Positions 20,382 to 29,662 of a stretch of DNA of 64,000 nucleotides are shown one piece after another. Source of the DNA: Pseudanabaena sp. FACHB-2040 (lineage in GTDB: Bacteria > Cyanobacteriota > Cyanobacteriia > Phormidesmidales > Phormidesmidaceae); contig NZ_JACJQO010000018.1 of assembly GCF_014696715.1 (NCBI RefSeq), positions 42,410 through 106,409 on the forward strand. Direction: 5' to 3'. Positions within the stretch are counted from its first letter, which is position 1; each line of letters begins with the position of its first letter. The notes beneath the pieces are model-generated. The model did no database searches, was not told the origin of the DNA, and worked only from the letters and a program-made list of their open reading frames with translations. A program made the translations under genes and the position numbers.

Positions 20382-21926
20382 CTACGGATTAGGGGAAGAA
20401 GCAGACTGCAGAATTTGGCAGGCGTTGATCAGGCGGCTCAGAAAGGTGTCAACGATGATTTCGTCAATAACATAGCCCCCCTCCAAGCTAGAACAGCACC
20501 AGCGCCAGGTCGGCAGATGGCCCTCGGGGGCCTCCCGGCTAAACTGCAGCTGGTTGTAGGGCTGGCTGGACTGAATCAAGGGCGTGTTGCCTAGGCTAAA
20601 GCCTTCAGACCAGCCCACTGCTCGCAAAAATTCCTGGGGCTGAGCCTGCACCTCCTCAAAGATCTGAGCCTGCACCTTGAAGCCAAAGCGGTTGTCGCTG
20701 TAGCGCCGCCATAGCTGGTCAACCGTTAGCAGATCCAGACAGGGCAGCTGCTCTAGAGTTGTGTGATCGACAATACGGACATCTTGTAGAGGTTGATTGG
20801 CACTGCCAGTCTGACCCACCAGGTTAAAGGCTTTGAGCAAGGCTCGCTCAGTCTCTCGGTCGGCCTCCTGCCATTTGCCCTGCCAAAGCAGCTCCCGCAG
20901 ACGGCTGTAGTCGGCTCCCACAGCCGTCTGAATGCTGCCGTAGCGACGGGCGATTTCTGCTTGTTCAATGGCTCTGGCCTCTTCGGCAGGGATATTCCAG
21001 ATTATGCGGGCTTGCTCCAGTCGGCCCTGGTCGTACTGTAAGGGGTAGAGGGTGGTTTCGATGGCTTTAGCGAACTCGATTCGGTAATGCTCAACGGTCG
21101 CCTGCCGATCAGCCGCCGCCTGCTCCTGCAGTTCTGCCTGTAGTCGAGTATTTTCCTGCATCAGGGTGTTTACGGCTTCAGTCTCTTTTTCGCTGCGCTT
21201 GACGTCAGCATCGGACTGAATCTTGTACAGCACTTCCTCAAAAATGGCTAGCTCATCTTCGGCAGGCAGCTTGAGGTTGACAGCATATTCTTTAAGGATC
21301 TCGCGGCTCTCGTTGGTGGGCGGAAACTGGCGGCCTAGCTCTTCAACTAACACCTCTCGATAGCGCTGTTGTTTGGCTTGACGGGTGCGGTAAGGGCCTA
21401 GGGCTTTAGCCAACAATCGTTCGGCTTCGGGCGGGGGAATATCGAGCTGTTGGCGGATCCACTCCAGGTTGGCGATCTCGGCAGGCGAAAATTCGCCATA
21501 AGTGCGGGCATAGGTTTCGGCCTTGGCGAGGAAGGTGCGGCGGGGCGGCACCAGCAGTTCGGCAGCCTGGATTGTGGCTGCTAACTCCTCCGAGTCGCGG
21601 GTTTTGACCTGGAGAGTCATGGCATCGATATACAGGGTGACTAGGACTTCGACTGGGTGGGCTTCGATGCGATCGCACAGCCCCTCCAGCACCGCCCGCA
21701 ACTGCTCACCGCTAATGTTAAAGCGGACGCCAAACTGCAGCGTGCCCTCGTTTGTTACCCGCTCTAGAAAACCAACGCGAACCCCCTGCATCTCGCTGGC
21801 GTGCTGCAGCTCCTCATGGAGAAACTGCACCTCTTCCGCCCGCTCCTTGGGGTCCAGATCCGTATCCGTAATTTGAACAACAACCTTAACCAGGGTGTTT
21901 GTCGTCAACGGTGCTCCCGATACCAT
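20382..21926 (-). CDS. Multidomain protein with C-terminal GUN4 domain
   Basis: This 514-residue protein has three parts. Residues 12-126 form an alpha/beta module (VVVQITDTDLDPKERAEEV to ELAATIQAAELL) resembling the small effector-associated domains of bacterial signalling and conflict proteins; this is a weak resemblance by eye. Residues 130-335 are helical, with recurrent IPPPEAERLL / LPAEDELAIFEE / IPAEEARAIEQ helix-turn units and a coiled coil at about 245-275. Residues 338-500 are a GUN4 domain (DYSRLRELLWQGKWQEADRE, DQLWRRYSDNRFGFKVQAQI). It is not the housekeeping Gun4. It is upstream of and coupled to the small GUN4 gene. Confidence 0.8.
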   Translation of the reverse strand: MVSGAPLTTNTLVKVVVQITDTDLDPKERAEEVQFLHEELQHASEMQGVRVGFLERVTNEGTLQFGVRFNISGEQLRAVLEGLCDRIEAHPVEVLVTLYIDAMTLQVKTRDSEELAATIQAAELLVPPRRTFLAKAETYARTYGEFSPAEIANLEWIRQQLDIPPPEAERLLAKALGPYRTRQAKQQRYREVLVEELGRQFPPTNESREILKEYAVNLKLPAEDELAIFEEVLYKIQSDADVKRSEKETEAVNTLMQENTRLQAELQEQAAADRQATVEHYRIEFAKAIETTLYPLQYDQGRLEQARIIWNIPAEEARAIEQAEIARRYGSIQTAVGADYSRLRELLWQGKWQEADRETERALLKAFNLVGQTGSANQPLQDVRIVDHTTLEQLPCLDLLTVDQLWRRYSDNRFGFKVQAQIFEEVQAQPQEFLRAVGWSEGFSLGNTPLIQSSQPYNQLQFSREAPEGHLPTWRWCCSSLEGGYVIDEIIVDTFLSRLINACQILQSASSPNP

Positions 21927-22112
21927 AGCCTTGCGTATTAACAGGGGTTGCTTGCCAATGTTATATCAGCCCACAGATGGGATAACACGCCTATTTTCAG
22001 TCTTAATGATTGGATCAAGGGCTTTAGGAGAGTAGGGGTTGCCCGAGCCAGACAAATTGGTTCGTCAGTGGCTGCAAAGAAAGCCATTGGGCCTGATTGC
22101 AAACCCTAGTGG

Positions 22113-22661
22113 CTAAGGCTGTATCGTTGCTAGGGCCAAGGGGGTAATTGGGTTTTCGGGTGCGCCCTCAAGGGTCACCAGCCACTGCTGATCAAGCGAG
22201 CGAAACGACAGCGCCAGCACAGAGTTGCCATAAATTTGGTGAACGTAGCGGTAGGGCAAAACTGGAATGTTCCCCAATGTCACAGCTTCATAGGCTGGCT
22301 GATAAAACACCAGCCAGGGCCGTACTCGCTGGGTTAGCGCTAACAGATTGTTCTCCTGCAGGGGCGCGTAGTTGACATACAGCGTCGCGGCAGGGGCAAC
22401 CCGGGACACCTGTCGATTGCGCACAGCACACTGGACATACTCAAAGGTAGCTGAGTCATAAAAGGCGACCCGGCTATCTGCAAGCCCCATGGCTCGGTAG
22501 TTAGCTGGAATTTCAAAGGTAAATCCGAGTTCCTGGTGCTGGTAAGTTCGGGTCGTAGGTGTAGGTGCGATCGCACCTCTATAAGCACAGGGCTGAGCTG
22601 ATGCCGGCCTCAGCCATAGAAATGTCAGACTCATTCCTAAAAGACAGCTAGCTCGCCACAT
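22113..22661 (-). CDS. Secreted hypothetical protein
   Basis: A signal peptide (about residues 1-22, ending RPASAQ) precedes a 160-residue beta-rich domain with a TYQHQELGFTFEIPANY motif that is common at the start of cyanobacterial secreted or periplasmic proteins of unknown role. No catalytic motif was recognised. It is on the same strand as the GUN4 pair but 186 bases upstream of it, so probably a separate unit. Confidence 0.65.
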   Translation of the reverse strand: MWRASCLLGMSLTFLWLRPASAQPCAYRGAIAPTPTTRTYQHQELGFTFEIPANYRAMGLADSRVAFYDSATFEYVQCAVRNRQVSRVAPAATLYVNYAPLQENNLLALTQRVRPWLVFYQPAYEAVTLGNIPVLPYRYVHQIYGNSVLALSFRSLDQQWLVTLEGAPENPITPLALATIQP

Positions 22662-22923
22662 CAGTACCTTCGCTCATAACATTAATACCCTTGTATATAC
22701 TTCTCTTGATTGTTTTAGATGTCTCCATAGTTTAATTGAGGCTCTAATCAAAATTGATAGGGTTATAGCGTCTAAGCCACAGTAAACACTGCAGTGAAGT
22801 CAGCCATCAAACTGTATTGGGTATTAGTTCAGTTTGTACTCTAGAACACAAACCGAAACAGTTTTGCTGAGAAGCTTTTTCCATCTAAGTATTGTCATTA
22901 TTGCCATAGCAAGGAAGCATTTC

Positions 22924-24045
22924 ATGAATAGCGACCAACAGCCCATCACTCCAGAAAAGACTAATTTTCGGCCCACCAGCACGGGGCCAACCTCCCCTTC
23001 TTCAACCAATCTTTACCCTGAAAGACCTCAGGCAGAAATGACTAAGCCAGTCTCTTCTCCTTCAACCAATTCTTATCCTGAAAGACCTCAGGCAAAAGTG
23101 CATGAAGTTGAGGTCAAACCCGTTGTAAAAGCCACTCCCGTATTGCAGCAGAGCCAGCCCGAAAGTGCCCCTAAAGGTCAATCTAACCCAGCGTTGACAA
23201 GGTTACTGGTGGGAGGACTTGTTGGCGCAACCGTAGGAACACTTTTAGGAGCTCTGGCCAACCGCAAAACCTCCCAAGGCTTTAACCACAGTGTGAAAGG
23301 GGTAGACCGTGCTCTCAAAACGATTGGGGGCGGCCTCGGTCAGGCAGCTCAAGGCGTAGGAGATGCTGCCAAGAGCGTGAGCGAGGGCGTGACGTACGCT
23401 GTGCTGGGGTCAGCTCAAGACGCCGTAGAAGGCATCGCTGAGGGCACCCAGCAGGTAAAAGCAACTACGTCTGAGGCCGTCCATTCCACCGCTGAGCAGA
23501 TTAACCAGACGGTTAAGGATATTGCTGAAGGCACCAAGCGGATGGAGAGCAACATCACTGTTGCTGCGGCTGAAGCTGTTCAAGCCGGTGCTAATCAGGC
23601 AAACATGGCAATTGGCAAGCTGGCTCGGTCGGCTCAGGAGACAACGACCGACGTGGCTGAAACTGCAAAAACAGCCGCAGACTCTGTAGACAACGCTGTT
23701 CAAGAAGCAGCTGATGCCGCTAAGACCGCGAGTGCTTCTACCCGGCAAGCCATTGATGAGGCTGCCGATGAGACTATCAAGGCTCAAGCAGAAACGCTAA
23801 CCACTCCCTATTCTGAAGCGTCAATGTCAGAGGTCACCGGTGACATTGAAGTCATTGGAGAAGTTGACCTGGAGATGAGCGGCATGCCAGACGGAAATGA
23901 GATCCAAGACGATCTCTCTGATTCCACACCACCCGGATTTGTCAAAGAAGAAATTTTGAACGTCTCTACCCAGTCCGACCCTTTTCCCGATGTTGAGATT
24001 AGTCGCCCAGCGGCCAGTCAAGGAGGGGATAATGGTTACGACTAA
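22924..24045 (+). CDS. Glycine-zipper / LEA-like protein A
   Basis: The ATG at 22924 has an AAGGAAG site six bases upstream and is preferred over the TTG/GTG-type start 30 codons earlier. The protein is 373 residues. An N-terminal proline-rich part carries a duplicated STNxYPERPQA motif (about 27-37 and 47-57). A glycine-zipper membrane segment follows at about 94-113 (LLVGGLVGATVGTLLGALAN). The rest is a long alanine-rich amphipathic helix with LEA/apolipoprotein-like heptad and 11-mer periodicity, then an acidic tail. It may sit in a membrane, with the helix lying along the surface or coiled. Function unknown; desiccation or envelope protection is a guess. Confidence 0.7.
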   Translation: MNSDQQPITPEKTNFRPTSTGPTSPSSTNLYPERPQAEMTKPVSSPSTNSYPERPQAKVHEVEVKPVVKATPVLQQSQPESAPKGQSNPALTRLLVGGLVGATVGTLLGALANRKTSQGFNHSVKGVDRALKTIGGGLGQAAQGVGDAAKSVSEGVTYAVLGSAQDAVEGIAEGTQQVKATTSEAVHSTAEQINQTVKDIAEGTKRMESNITVAAAEAVQAGANQANMAIGKLARSAQETTTDVAETAKTAADSVDNAVQEAADAAKTASASTRQAIDEAADETIKAQAETLTTPYSEASMSEVTGDIEVIGEVDLEMSGMPDGNEIQDDLSDSTPPGFVKEEILNVSTQSDPFPDVEISRPAASQGGDNGYD

Positions 24046-24583
24046 TCAAGAGTCTGTAGTTGAAGGGAACGGAAACCCAGTTCTCCCACCTGCTAACTCA
24101 ACCTCTGAAGACAGTAGAGACTCTGGCAATCGGGCTTTGACCAAAGTTGCGATTGGGGCTTTGATAGGAGCCGCTCTTGGTGGCATTGCAGGTGCCCTGT
24201 CTAACAGACAGACTGTCGATCGTATTAACAGCTCGATTGGGAGTGTTGGAAATACCGTCAAAAAGACAACTGCTGAAATCGATAAGACGGTTAAAGGGGT
24301 TGGCGATGCGGTTCAGAGTGTTGCCGCAGGGGTAAACCACACAAGCAAAGAGATCAGTGAAGCTGTACGGAGAACGGCTGAGGGCATCAGCGGCACTGTA
24401 AAAAAGACAGTTCATACTGTGCAAGACACGGCTGATGATGTAAATGACGCTGTTAAAGACACAGTGCATGTGGTCAAAACTGCGGCTGGGGGAATCTCGG
24501 TGCCCTCTGAGCAGACTGCTCTCTCAGAGCCCGAAACCCTCTATAAGCTGGTTCCGCTGAGTCCCGACGAACTTGGCGCTTAA
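24032..24583 (+). CDS. Glycine-zipper / LEA-like protein B
   Basis: This is a shorter homologue (183 residues) of the gene just upstream, overlapping it by 14 bases, with a strong AGGAGGGG site inside the upstream coding end. The shared core is a glycine-zipper segment (about 38-56, VAIGALIGAALGGIAGALSN), then SNRQT-like and KTVKGVGDAVQSVAAGV motifs and amphipathic helix. The pair looks like a tandem duplication with lengthening of the first copy, translated as a coupled unit. Function unknown. Confidence 0.7.
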   Translation: MVTTNQESVVEGNGNPVLPPANSTSEDSRDSGNRALTKVAIGALIGAALGGIAGALSNRQTVDRINSSIGSVGNTVKKTTAEIDKTVKGVGDAVQSVAAGVNHTSKEISEAVRRTAEGISGTVKKTVHTVQDTADDVNDAVKDTVHVVKTAAGGISVPSEQTALSEPETLYKLVPLSPDELGA

Positions 24584-24623
24584 CGCCTCTAAGATGTCGT
24601 CTGAGAAGCGGCGTAGCTTACTT

Positions 24624-24682
24624 AGATCCCCCTGCCCCCTTAGAATGGGGGGTGAAAAGCCCCCCGCCCTAAGGGGGGATCT
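24624..24682. repeat. Palindromic MITE-like element
   Basis: AGATCCCCC...CCCCTTA on the left is complementary to TAAGGGGGGATCT on the right, and an inner GGGGGG-TGAAAAG-CCCCCC hairpin lies between. Elements beginning GATCCCCC and rich in such G/C runs are frequent dispersed repeats in cyanobacterial genomes. Here it follows the glycine-zipper pair and may also act as its 3' hairpin. Confidence 0.7.
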
Positions 24683-24786
24683 TTACCGAGTAAGGGTGCT
24701 GAAAAGGACTTCTTAAGCATCTTCCAAGCCACACTGACACACGCAGATCGACCCGATGAACACTATTAGCTGCACAGGGCATTTCT

Positions 24787-25641
24787 ATGAGTATGAGTTG
24801 GCTATCACGATTCTTTAGCAGACCCGATATGCAAGATAGTCAGCCGACTCCAGCTCCGTCTACCAGCCAATCGCCGCCGATGACTCAGGTTGTGGTTGAG
24901 GAGACGATCATGGCTGTCGCGAAATGGCTGGTTAATCTGGTGAGCCGCACCTTGGAAACGCAAGCGGCGGTAAAGCCAGAGCCGGAACCCCCAAGTCCTG
25001 CTCCGGTTACCTCTGGTGAGGGCAGTGCTAATTTTGCTAGCAATGGACAGGCCAGTACTGTAGATCAGCTATTGGCAAAATTTAGCTGTCTGATTGAGCA
25101 ATCTTGCGATCGCACCCAGTCAATCGCTCTGCTGGAAAACCGGCTTGAGGGTATCGAAGCCGCCCTACGGACCAACCAGGACTGGGAGCAATGTGTGCAG
25201 AGCTTAAGTCAAGCCGTCATCAAGCTAGACAGCCGCCTGAGCGAAGTAGAACAAGCGCTAGCGCAAACTGATTTGGCTGCGATCGCAACCACCCTAGCAG
25301 CCACTACAGAAAGCGAGCTGCAGCTAAAGCAGTGGGCAAACACTGCAAACGCGCAGATGAATGAGTTGGGCACTCGCCTAACCACCGTCGAAGCCACCGT
25401 TGAAACCACCCTCGAAACGGTAGGAACACAAGATAATTCCATCCTAGATAAAGTGTCTGAAACGCTGCAGCACGCAACTGCGCTTGAAGATCGCATCGCC
25501 TCCATTGAGAAAACGGTGGCCCGACTAAGCATCGTTCCTAAGTTTGTAGAAAGCAACCATCGCTCCATTGTCTTTTTACAAGATCACGTGCGAAAGCTCA
25601 GCCCCCCCCCCGTCACCAACGGACACAGAAACCAGAATTGA
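24787..25641 (+). CDS. Coiled-coil hypothetical protein
   Basis: This 284-residue protein has an N-terminal amphipathic helix (SWLSRFFSRP), a proline-rich linker (about 60-80), then predicted coiled coil from about residue 95 to the end, with repeating LENRLEGIEAAL, LDSRLSEVEQAL and LEDRIASIEKTV units. No enzymatic motif is visible. The repeated ALENRIxxIE pattern suggests an oligomerising scaffold or tether, perhaps membrane-associated through the first helix; this is inference. The gene is a single unit. Confidence 0.6.
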   Translation: MSMSWLSRFFSRPDMQDSQPTPAPSTSQSPPMTQVVVEETIMAVAKWLVNLVSRTLETQAAVKPEPEPPSPAPVTSGEGSANFASNGQASTVDQLLAKFSCLIEQSCDRTQSIALLENRLEGIEAALRTNQDWEQCVQSLSQAVIKLDSRLSEVEQALAQTDLAAIATTLAATTESELQLKQWANTANAQMNELGTRLTTVEATVETTLETVGTQDNSILDKVSETLQHATALEDRIASIEKTVARLSIVPKFVESNHRSIVFLQDHVRKLSPPPVTNGHRNQN

Positions 25642-25722
25642 GGGCTTCCTAAAGCTAAGGCGTTGCTCTTGTAGAAGAACTAGGCTGATCCGTAAGCTCT
25701 CTTTAAATCTCGGCGGCAGGCA

Positions 25723-26766
25723 TTACCAGTTGAGGGGTCCTAGTATCTGGCTAGATACTTCTTTGTCTGGTGGGACAAAATGTACCACGTAAGACTGGCG
25801 GGTTCGGCTTGGCTTTTGTACTTCACTGCCGCCATGAAGCAACATGCCGTGCCAGAGAAAAACGTCTCCTTTTCTGCCTAAAAACAACTTTTTTGGGTAC
25901 CTAGAGGCAATATTTCCTATATAGCCATAATATGCGTTGGTCACTTCGCTGCTTGCCGTTCTAAGACTGGTTTGAGGATAATTGTTGAAGGCCTCGAATA
26001 GCTGCCCTCGATGAGATTTTGGATAATACATCAGCGGCCCACTATCAGCTGCAATATCCTCACAAGCAATCCAGGCTCCAACAATATAGTTAGGTGGAAA
26101 TAGCTGAAATACAGCAGTATCTTGATGAGCTGCTTGTCTGCTGCCGTAAGTAAAATTGATTGAAAAGCGGGGTTCGGCATCACAGCCTAGAATTAGCCTC
26201 GATAGACGGGACACTTCAGGATTGTTTGAAACTGCTTTGGCTACCTCTGAATGCAGAAAGAACCCGTGAATGCGCCAGTTCGATCGGTTCCTTGCCTGCA
26301 GCCGCTGAGCTACCTCAATTTTGAGCAAATCAGCATGGGTGATAGAAGGCCTGGGGGCTTCATCCTCACTTAAGCGTAGGTCAGAAAATGAAAGACCTTC
26401 TATAGGCTCACTAGCAGTCCAGAGGCGGTCTACTTCGCGCAGCATGTCATCAATCAGCTGCTCTGGAATAACACTAGGAACAATACAGTAGCCGTCTAAG
26501 CACCATTGGCGTAGCAGGCTATAGTCGCGATCGTTTAAACCTTCTGCACGTCTGCGCTGCTCCAACAGCCTCATGCTTTGAGGCTGGTCAAACCAGGGCA
26601 AATCAGCCTGAGTAAAAGCCCACGGGCTATTAGGAAAAATGTTGGGCGAAAAGCTAGGTTTTGCAGGAGAAGATTTCTTTATGAAACGAATGAAACCTTT
26701 TAGAAGATTTTTCAGAGGTGAAGGCACTATTGCCTTCAGTTCGTTGTAAATCACCATGCCTGTCAT
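25723..26766 (-). CDS. Phytanoyl-CoA dioxygenase (PhyH) family protein
   Basis: This is an Fe(II)/2-oxoglutarate-dependent dioxygenase of the PhyH type. The metal ligands are visible as AAHQDTAVF (HxD) at about residue 215 and the distal histidine in FLWHGMLLHGGSEV near 310, with the 2-oxoglutarate arginine in PSRTRQSYVVHF. The 347 residues include an N-terminal extension with basic FIRFIKKSSPAK. Such enzymes hydroxylate lipids or small metabolites; the substrate is unknown. The gene is isolated, with AT-rich flanking sequence unlike the neighbouring housekeeping genes. Confidence 0.85.
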   Translation of the reverse strand: MTGMVIYNELKAIVPSPLKNLLKGFIRFIKKSSPAKPSFSPNIFPNSPWAFTQADLPWFDQPQSMRLLEQRRRAEGLNDRDYSLLRQWCLDGYCIVPSVIPEQLIDDMLREVDRLWTASEPIEGLSFSDLRLSEDEAPRPSITHADLLKIEVAQRLQARNRSNWRIHGFFLHSEVAKAVSNNPEVSRLSRLILGCDAEPRFSINFTYGSRQAAHQDTAVFQLFPPNYIVGAWIACEDIAADSGPLMYYPKSHRGQLFEAFNNYPQTSLRTASSEVTNAYYGYIGNIASRYPKKLFLGRKGDVFLWHGMLLHGGSEVQKPSRTRQSYVVHFVPPDKEVSSQILGPLNW

Positions 26767-27152
26767 CCCACTAGTTTGCTGCGTACAGTACTGGGCATTC
26801 GGTATATTTTGTTATTCCGTAGCAGCCTCGTTGGGCCGATGGTTGATTGAGCTCGTACGACCTATTTTGCCTAGAAGTTCGTAACTTCCAAAAAAAAAGA
26901 ATTACCTAAAATTGAGTCGCAATTACTTTCGCTCTAAAGGCTATTTAACTGAACAAACTAGATAAAAAGATCAGACCAAAAGAGCTAAACTTATCTATCA
27001 AAAGAGAGGTGTGTTGCGCCAAATAAATGGTGTGCTCTATTTAAACTTTCTCTAGGGAAACTCCCCTTTTTGCTTCAGCGGGCTACAACGGATGTTCCCT
27101 GGCCGGTGTCATACTAGGGAGACCCCTCTGCTGGCGACGGTTTTTTGGCCCA
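26767..27152. other. AT-rich divergent intergenic region
   Basis: This 386-base spacer between the divergent PhyH-family and helicase genes is markedly AT-rich in its middle (a run of A's near 26890, tatttt motifs). It must contain both promoters, but I could not assign a convincing -35/-10 pair or operator. No open frame or RNA gene was seen. Confidence 0.5.
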
Positions 27153-29501
27153 ATGACTGACTTCCTCAATCACCTCAATCCCTCTCAACGTCGTGCTGTT
27201 GAGCACTTTTGTGGCCCACTGCTGGTGGTAGCCGGAGCCGGATCTGGTAAGACGCGCGCCCTGACTTACCGCATTGCTAATCTGGTCCTAACCCACCGCA
27301 TTGATCCAGAGAGCATCCTGGCCGTCACCTTCACTAACAAGGCGGCTAAGGAGATGAAAGAGCGGATTGAGACTCTATTTGCGGATCAAGAAGCGCGGGC
27401 TAAGCATGGCAAAGCGCTATCTGCCCTGCCGGAGTATCAGCAGATCAAGCTCAAATCCCATGTCTACAAGAGCCTCACCAAGCAACTTTGGATCGGCACC
27501 TTCCATGCGCTCTGCTCACGCATTTTGCGCTTTGATATTGAGAAATACCAAGATCCGGGGGGCTACCGCTGGAGCCGTACCTTTTCCATCTTTGATGAGT
27601 CTGATGCCCAGAGCTTGGTGAAAGCCATCGTGGTGCAGGAGTTGAACCTGGATGACAAAAAGTTCAACCCCCGCTCAGTCCGCTACGCCATTAGCAACGC
27701 CAAAAACCAGAACCTTACCCCCGACGAGTTTGAAAAAGACCAGCCCAACTACCGGGGCCGAGTAATTGGCGACGTCTACCGTCGCTACCAAAAAGCCCTA
27801 GCCGCCAATAACGCCCTCGACTTCGATGACCTGATTTGGATTCCCGTTCAGCTCTTCAAGCAAAATGAGCAGGTGTTGGCCTATTGGCACAAGCGCTTTC
27901 GCCACATCCTGGTAGACGAATACCAGGACACCAACCGCACCCAGTACGATCTGATTCGGCTGCTAGCTACTAACGGCGAACCCATTGACCAATTCAATGA
28001 CTGGAGCCACCGCTCCGTGTTTGTGGTGGGGGATGCCGACCAGTCGATTTATTCCTTCCGGGCGGCTGATTTCACGATTCTGATGAATTTTCAGGATGAC
28101 TTTGGCGATAGCCTGCCCGACGACGACACCCGCTCTATGGTGAAGCTGGAGGAAAACTACCGCTCCACCTCCAATATTCTTGAAGTGGCTAACCACTTAA
28201 TTGAAAACAACACTGAGCGCATCGACAAAGTGCTGCGGCCTACTCGGGGCGAGGGCGACGCGATCTTCTGCTACCGGGCCGACGACGAGACGGCAGAAGC
28301 AGATTTTGTCGTCAGCCAGATTCGTAACCTGGAGCTCCAAAACCCGGAGTTGAGTTGGCGTGACTTTGCCATTCTCTACCGTACCAATGCCCAGTCCCGT
28401 GCCTTTGAAGAATTGCTAATGCGCTACAGCATTCCCTATCAGGTAGTGGGAGGTCTGCGATTCTACGATCGCCGTGAGATTAAAGACGTGCTCGCCTACC
28501 TGCGGGGCATCGCCAACCCTGCCGACACCGTCAGCCTCAAGCGAGTGATTAATGTGCCTCGGCGCGGGATCGGTAGGAGCACTCTGGAGAAGTTTGATCA
28601 GGCAGCTCAAACCCTGGGCAACGTGCCCCTCTGGGAAATTCTCAGTGATGAAACCTCTGCTAAAACGCTGGCGGGGCGATCTTCTAAGGGAGTGCTGGAG
28701 TTTGCTAGCCTGATCCAGAAGTACCGGGAGCGGCTAGACGATGCCAAGGGATCTGAGATTATCCAGGGTGTGCTGGAAGATTCTGGCTACATTACAGCCC
28801 TGAAAGTTGAAGGAACCGATGAGGCCTTAGATCGCATCGCCAACGTGCAGGAACTCTACAACGCCGCCCTGCAGTTTGAGGAGGAAAACGAAGACTCGTC
28901 GCTCATCGCCTTCCTTGCCAATGCATCCTTGGCCTCTGATTTAGACAATATGAAAGAGGGGCAAGAGAAAGTTTCCCTGATGACGCTGCACTCCTCTAAG
29001 GGTTTAGAATTCCCGGTTGTCTTTTTGGTGGGCTTGGAGCAAGGGCTATTTCCCAACTTCCGCTCCCTAGAAGACCCTGCCGCCATCGAAGAAGAGCGCC
29101 GCCTTTGCTATGTCGGCATCACCCGCGCCAAGGAACGGCTTTTTATCTCCCATGCTCGCTCTCGGCGGCTCTACGGCAACAACCGAGAAGCGGCGACTCC
29201 CTCGCTGTTTTTGGCAGAACTGCCTAGCGAGTACGTCAACACTAATTCGGGCCTACCTCAGCGCATGGCTACCTCCATTCGCGAGGTGCGCCAGAAGAAG
29301 GAGAAAGAGGCAGGCCCCGGCAGCGGTGCCCACGAGTTTGATTGGAACGTGGGTGATCAGGTGGTTCACACTGCCTATGGAACGGGTGAAGTGACCCATA
29401 TTTTTGGCGCAGGCAACAAGATTTGTCTGGCTATTAAGTTCCCTGGCATGGGCCGCAAAATCATTGATCCGAAGATCTCAGCCCTACAGAGAGCACAGTA
29501 G
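27153..29501 (+). CDS. pcrA: UvrD/PcrA-type DNA helicase
   Basis: This is a superfamily 1A 3'-5' helicase acting in repair and in removing recombination proteins. Motifs are in order: Walker A AGAGSGKTRAL near residue 28, TFTNKAAKEMKERI, Walker B VDEYQDTN near 255, DADQSIYSFRAAD, LEENYRST, RDFAILYRTNAQSRA, TLHSSKGLEFPVVF and YVGITRAKERL. The C-terminal domain ends with a Tudor-like VGDQVVHTAYGTGEV fold typical of PcrA. The 782 residues are normal. Single gene. Confidence 0.95.
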   Translation: MTDFLNHLNPSQRRAVEHFCGPLLVVAGAGSGKTRALTYRIANLVLTHRIDPESILAVTFTNKAAKEMKERIETLFADQEARAKHGKALSALPEYQQIKLKSHVYKSLTKQLWIGTFHALCSRILRFDIEKYQDPGGYRWSRTFSIFDESDAQSLVKAIVVQELNLDDKKFNPRSVRYAISNAKNQNLTPDEFEKDQPNYRGRVIGDVYRRYQKALAANNALDFDDLIWIPVQLFKQNEQVLAYWHKRFRHILVDEYQDTNRTQYDLIRLLATNGEPIDQFNDWSHRSVFVVGDADQSIYSFRAADFTILMNFQDDFGDSLPDDDTRSMVKLEENYRSTSNILEVANHLIENNTERIDKVLRPTRGEGDAIFCYRADDETAEADFVVSQIRNLELQNPELSWRDFAILYRTNAQSRAFEELLMRYSIPYQVVGGLRFYDRREIKDVLAYLRGIANPADTVSLKRVINVPRRGIGRSTLEKFDQAAQTLGNVPLWEILSDETSAKTLAGRSSKGVLEFASLIQKYRERLDDAKGSEIIQGVLEDSGYITALKVEGTDEALDRIANVQELYNAALQFEEENEDSSLIAFLANASLASDLDNMKEGQEKVSLMTLHSSKGLEFPVVFLVGLEQGLFPNFRSLEDPAAIEEERRLCYVGITRAKERLFISHARSRRLYGNNREAATPSLFLAELPSEYVNTNSGLPQRMATSIREVRQKKEKEAGPGSGAHEFDWNVGDQVVHTAYGTGEVTHIFGAGNKICLAIKFPGMGRKIIDPKISALQRAQ

Positions 29502-29572
29502 AAGAGGCTTGGTACAGGCTATCAGGGCGTTAGGGGTTGATCCAGACCAGGTCTAAGAGCTATGGTTTCGGT

Positions 29573-29608
29573 TGCTCACAGGCTTAATCAGACGTTTACC
29601 TGTGAGAG
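29573..29608 (+). terminator. Hairpin downstream of pcrA
   Basis: CTCACAGG at 29575-29582 pairs with CCTGTGAG at 29599-29606, with outer bases extending the stem. There is no U-tract directly after, so it is a stable hairpin of uncertain termination strength, ahead of the DUF4333 lipoprotein gene. Confidence 0.45.
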
Positions 29609-29662
29609 CCATGACAAAATCTATAGTGTTAGTCTGAGTTTTTAAGTTTGGGTTGCGATCGC

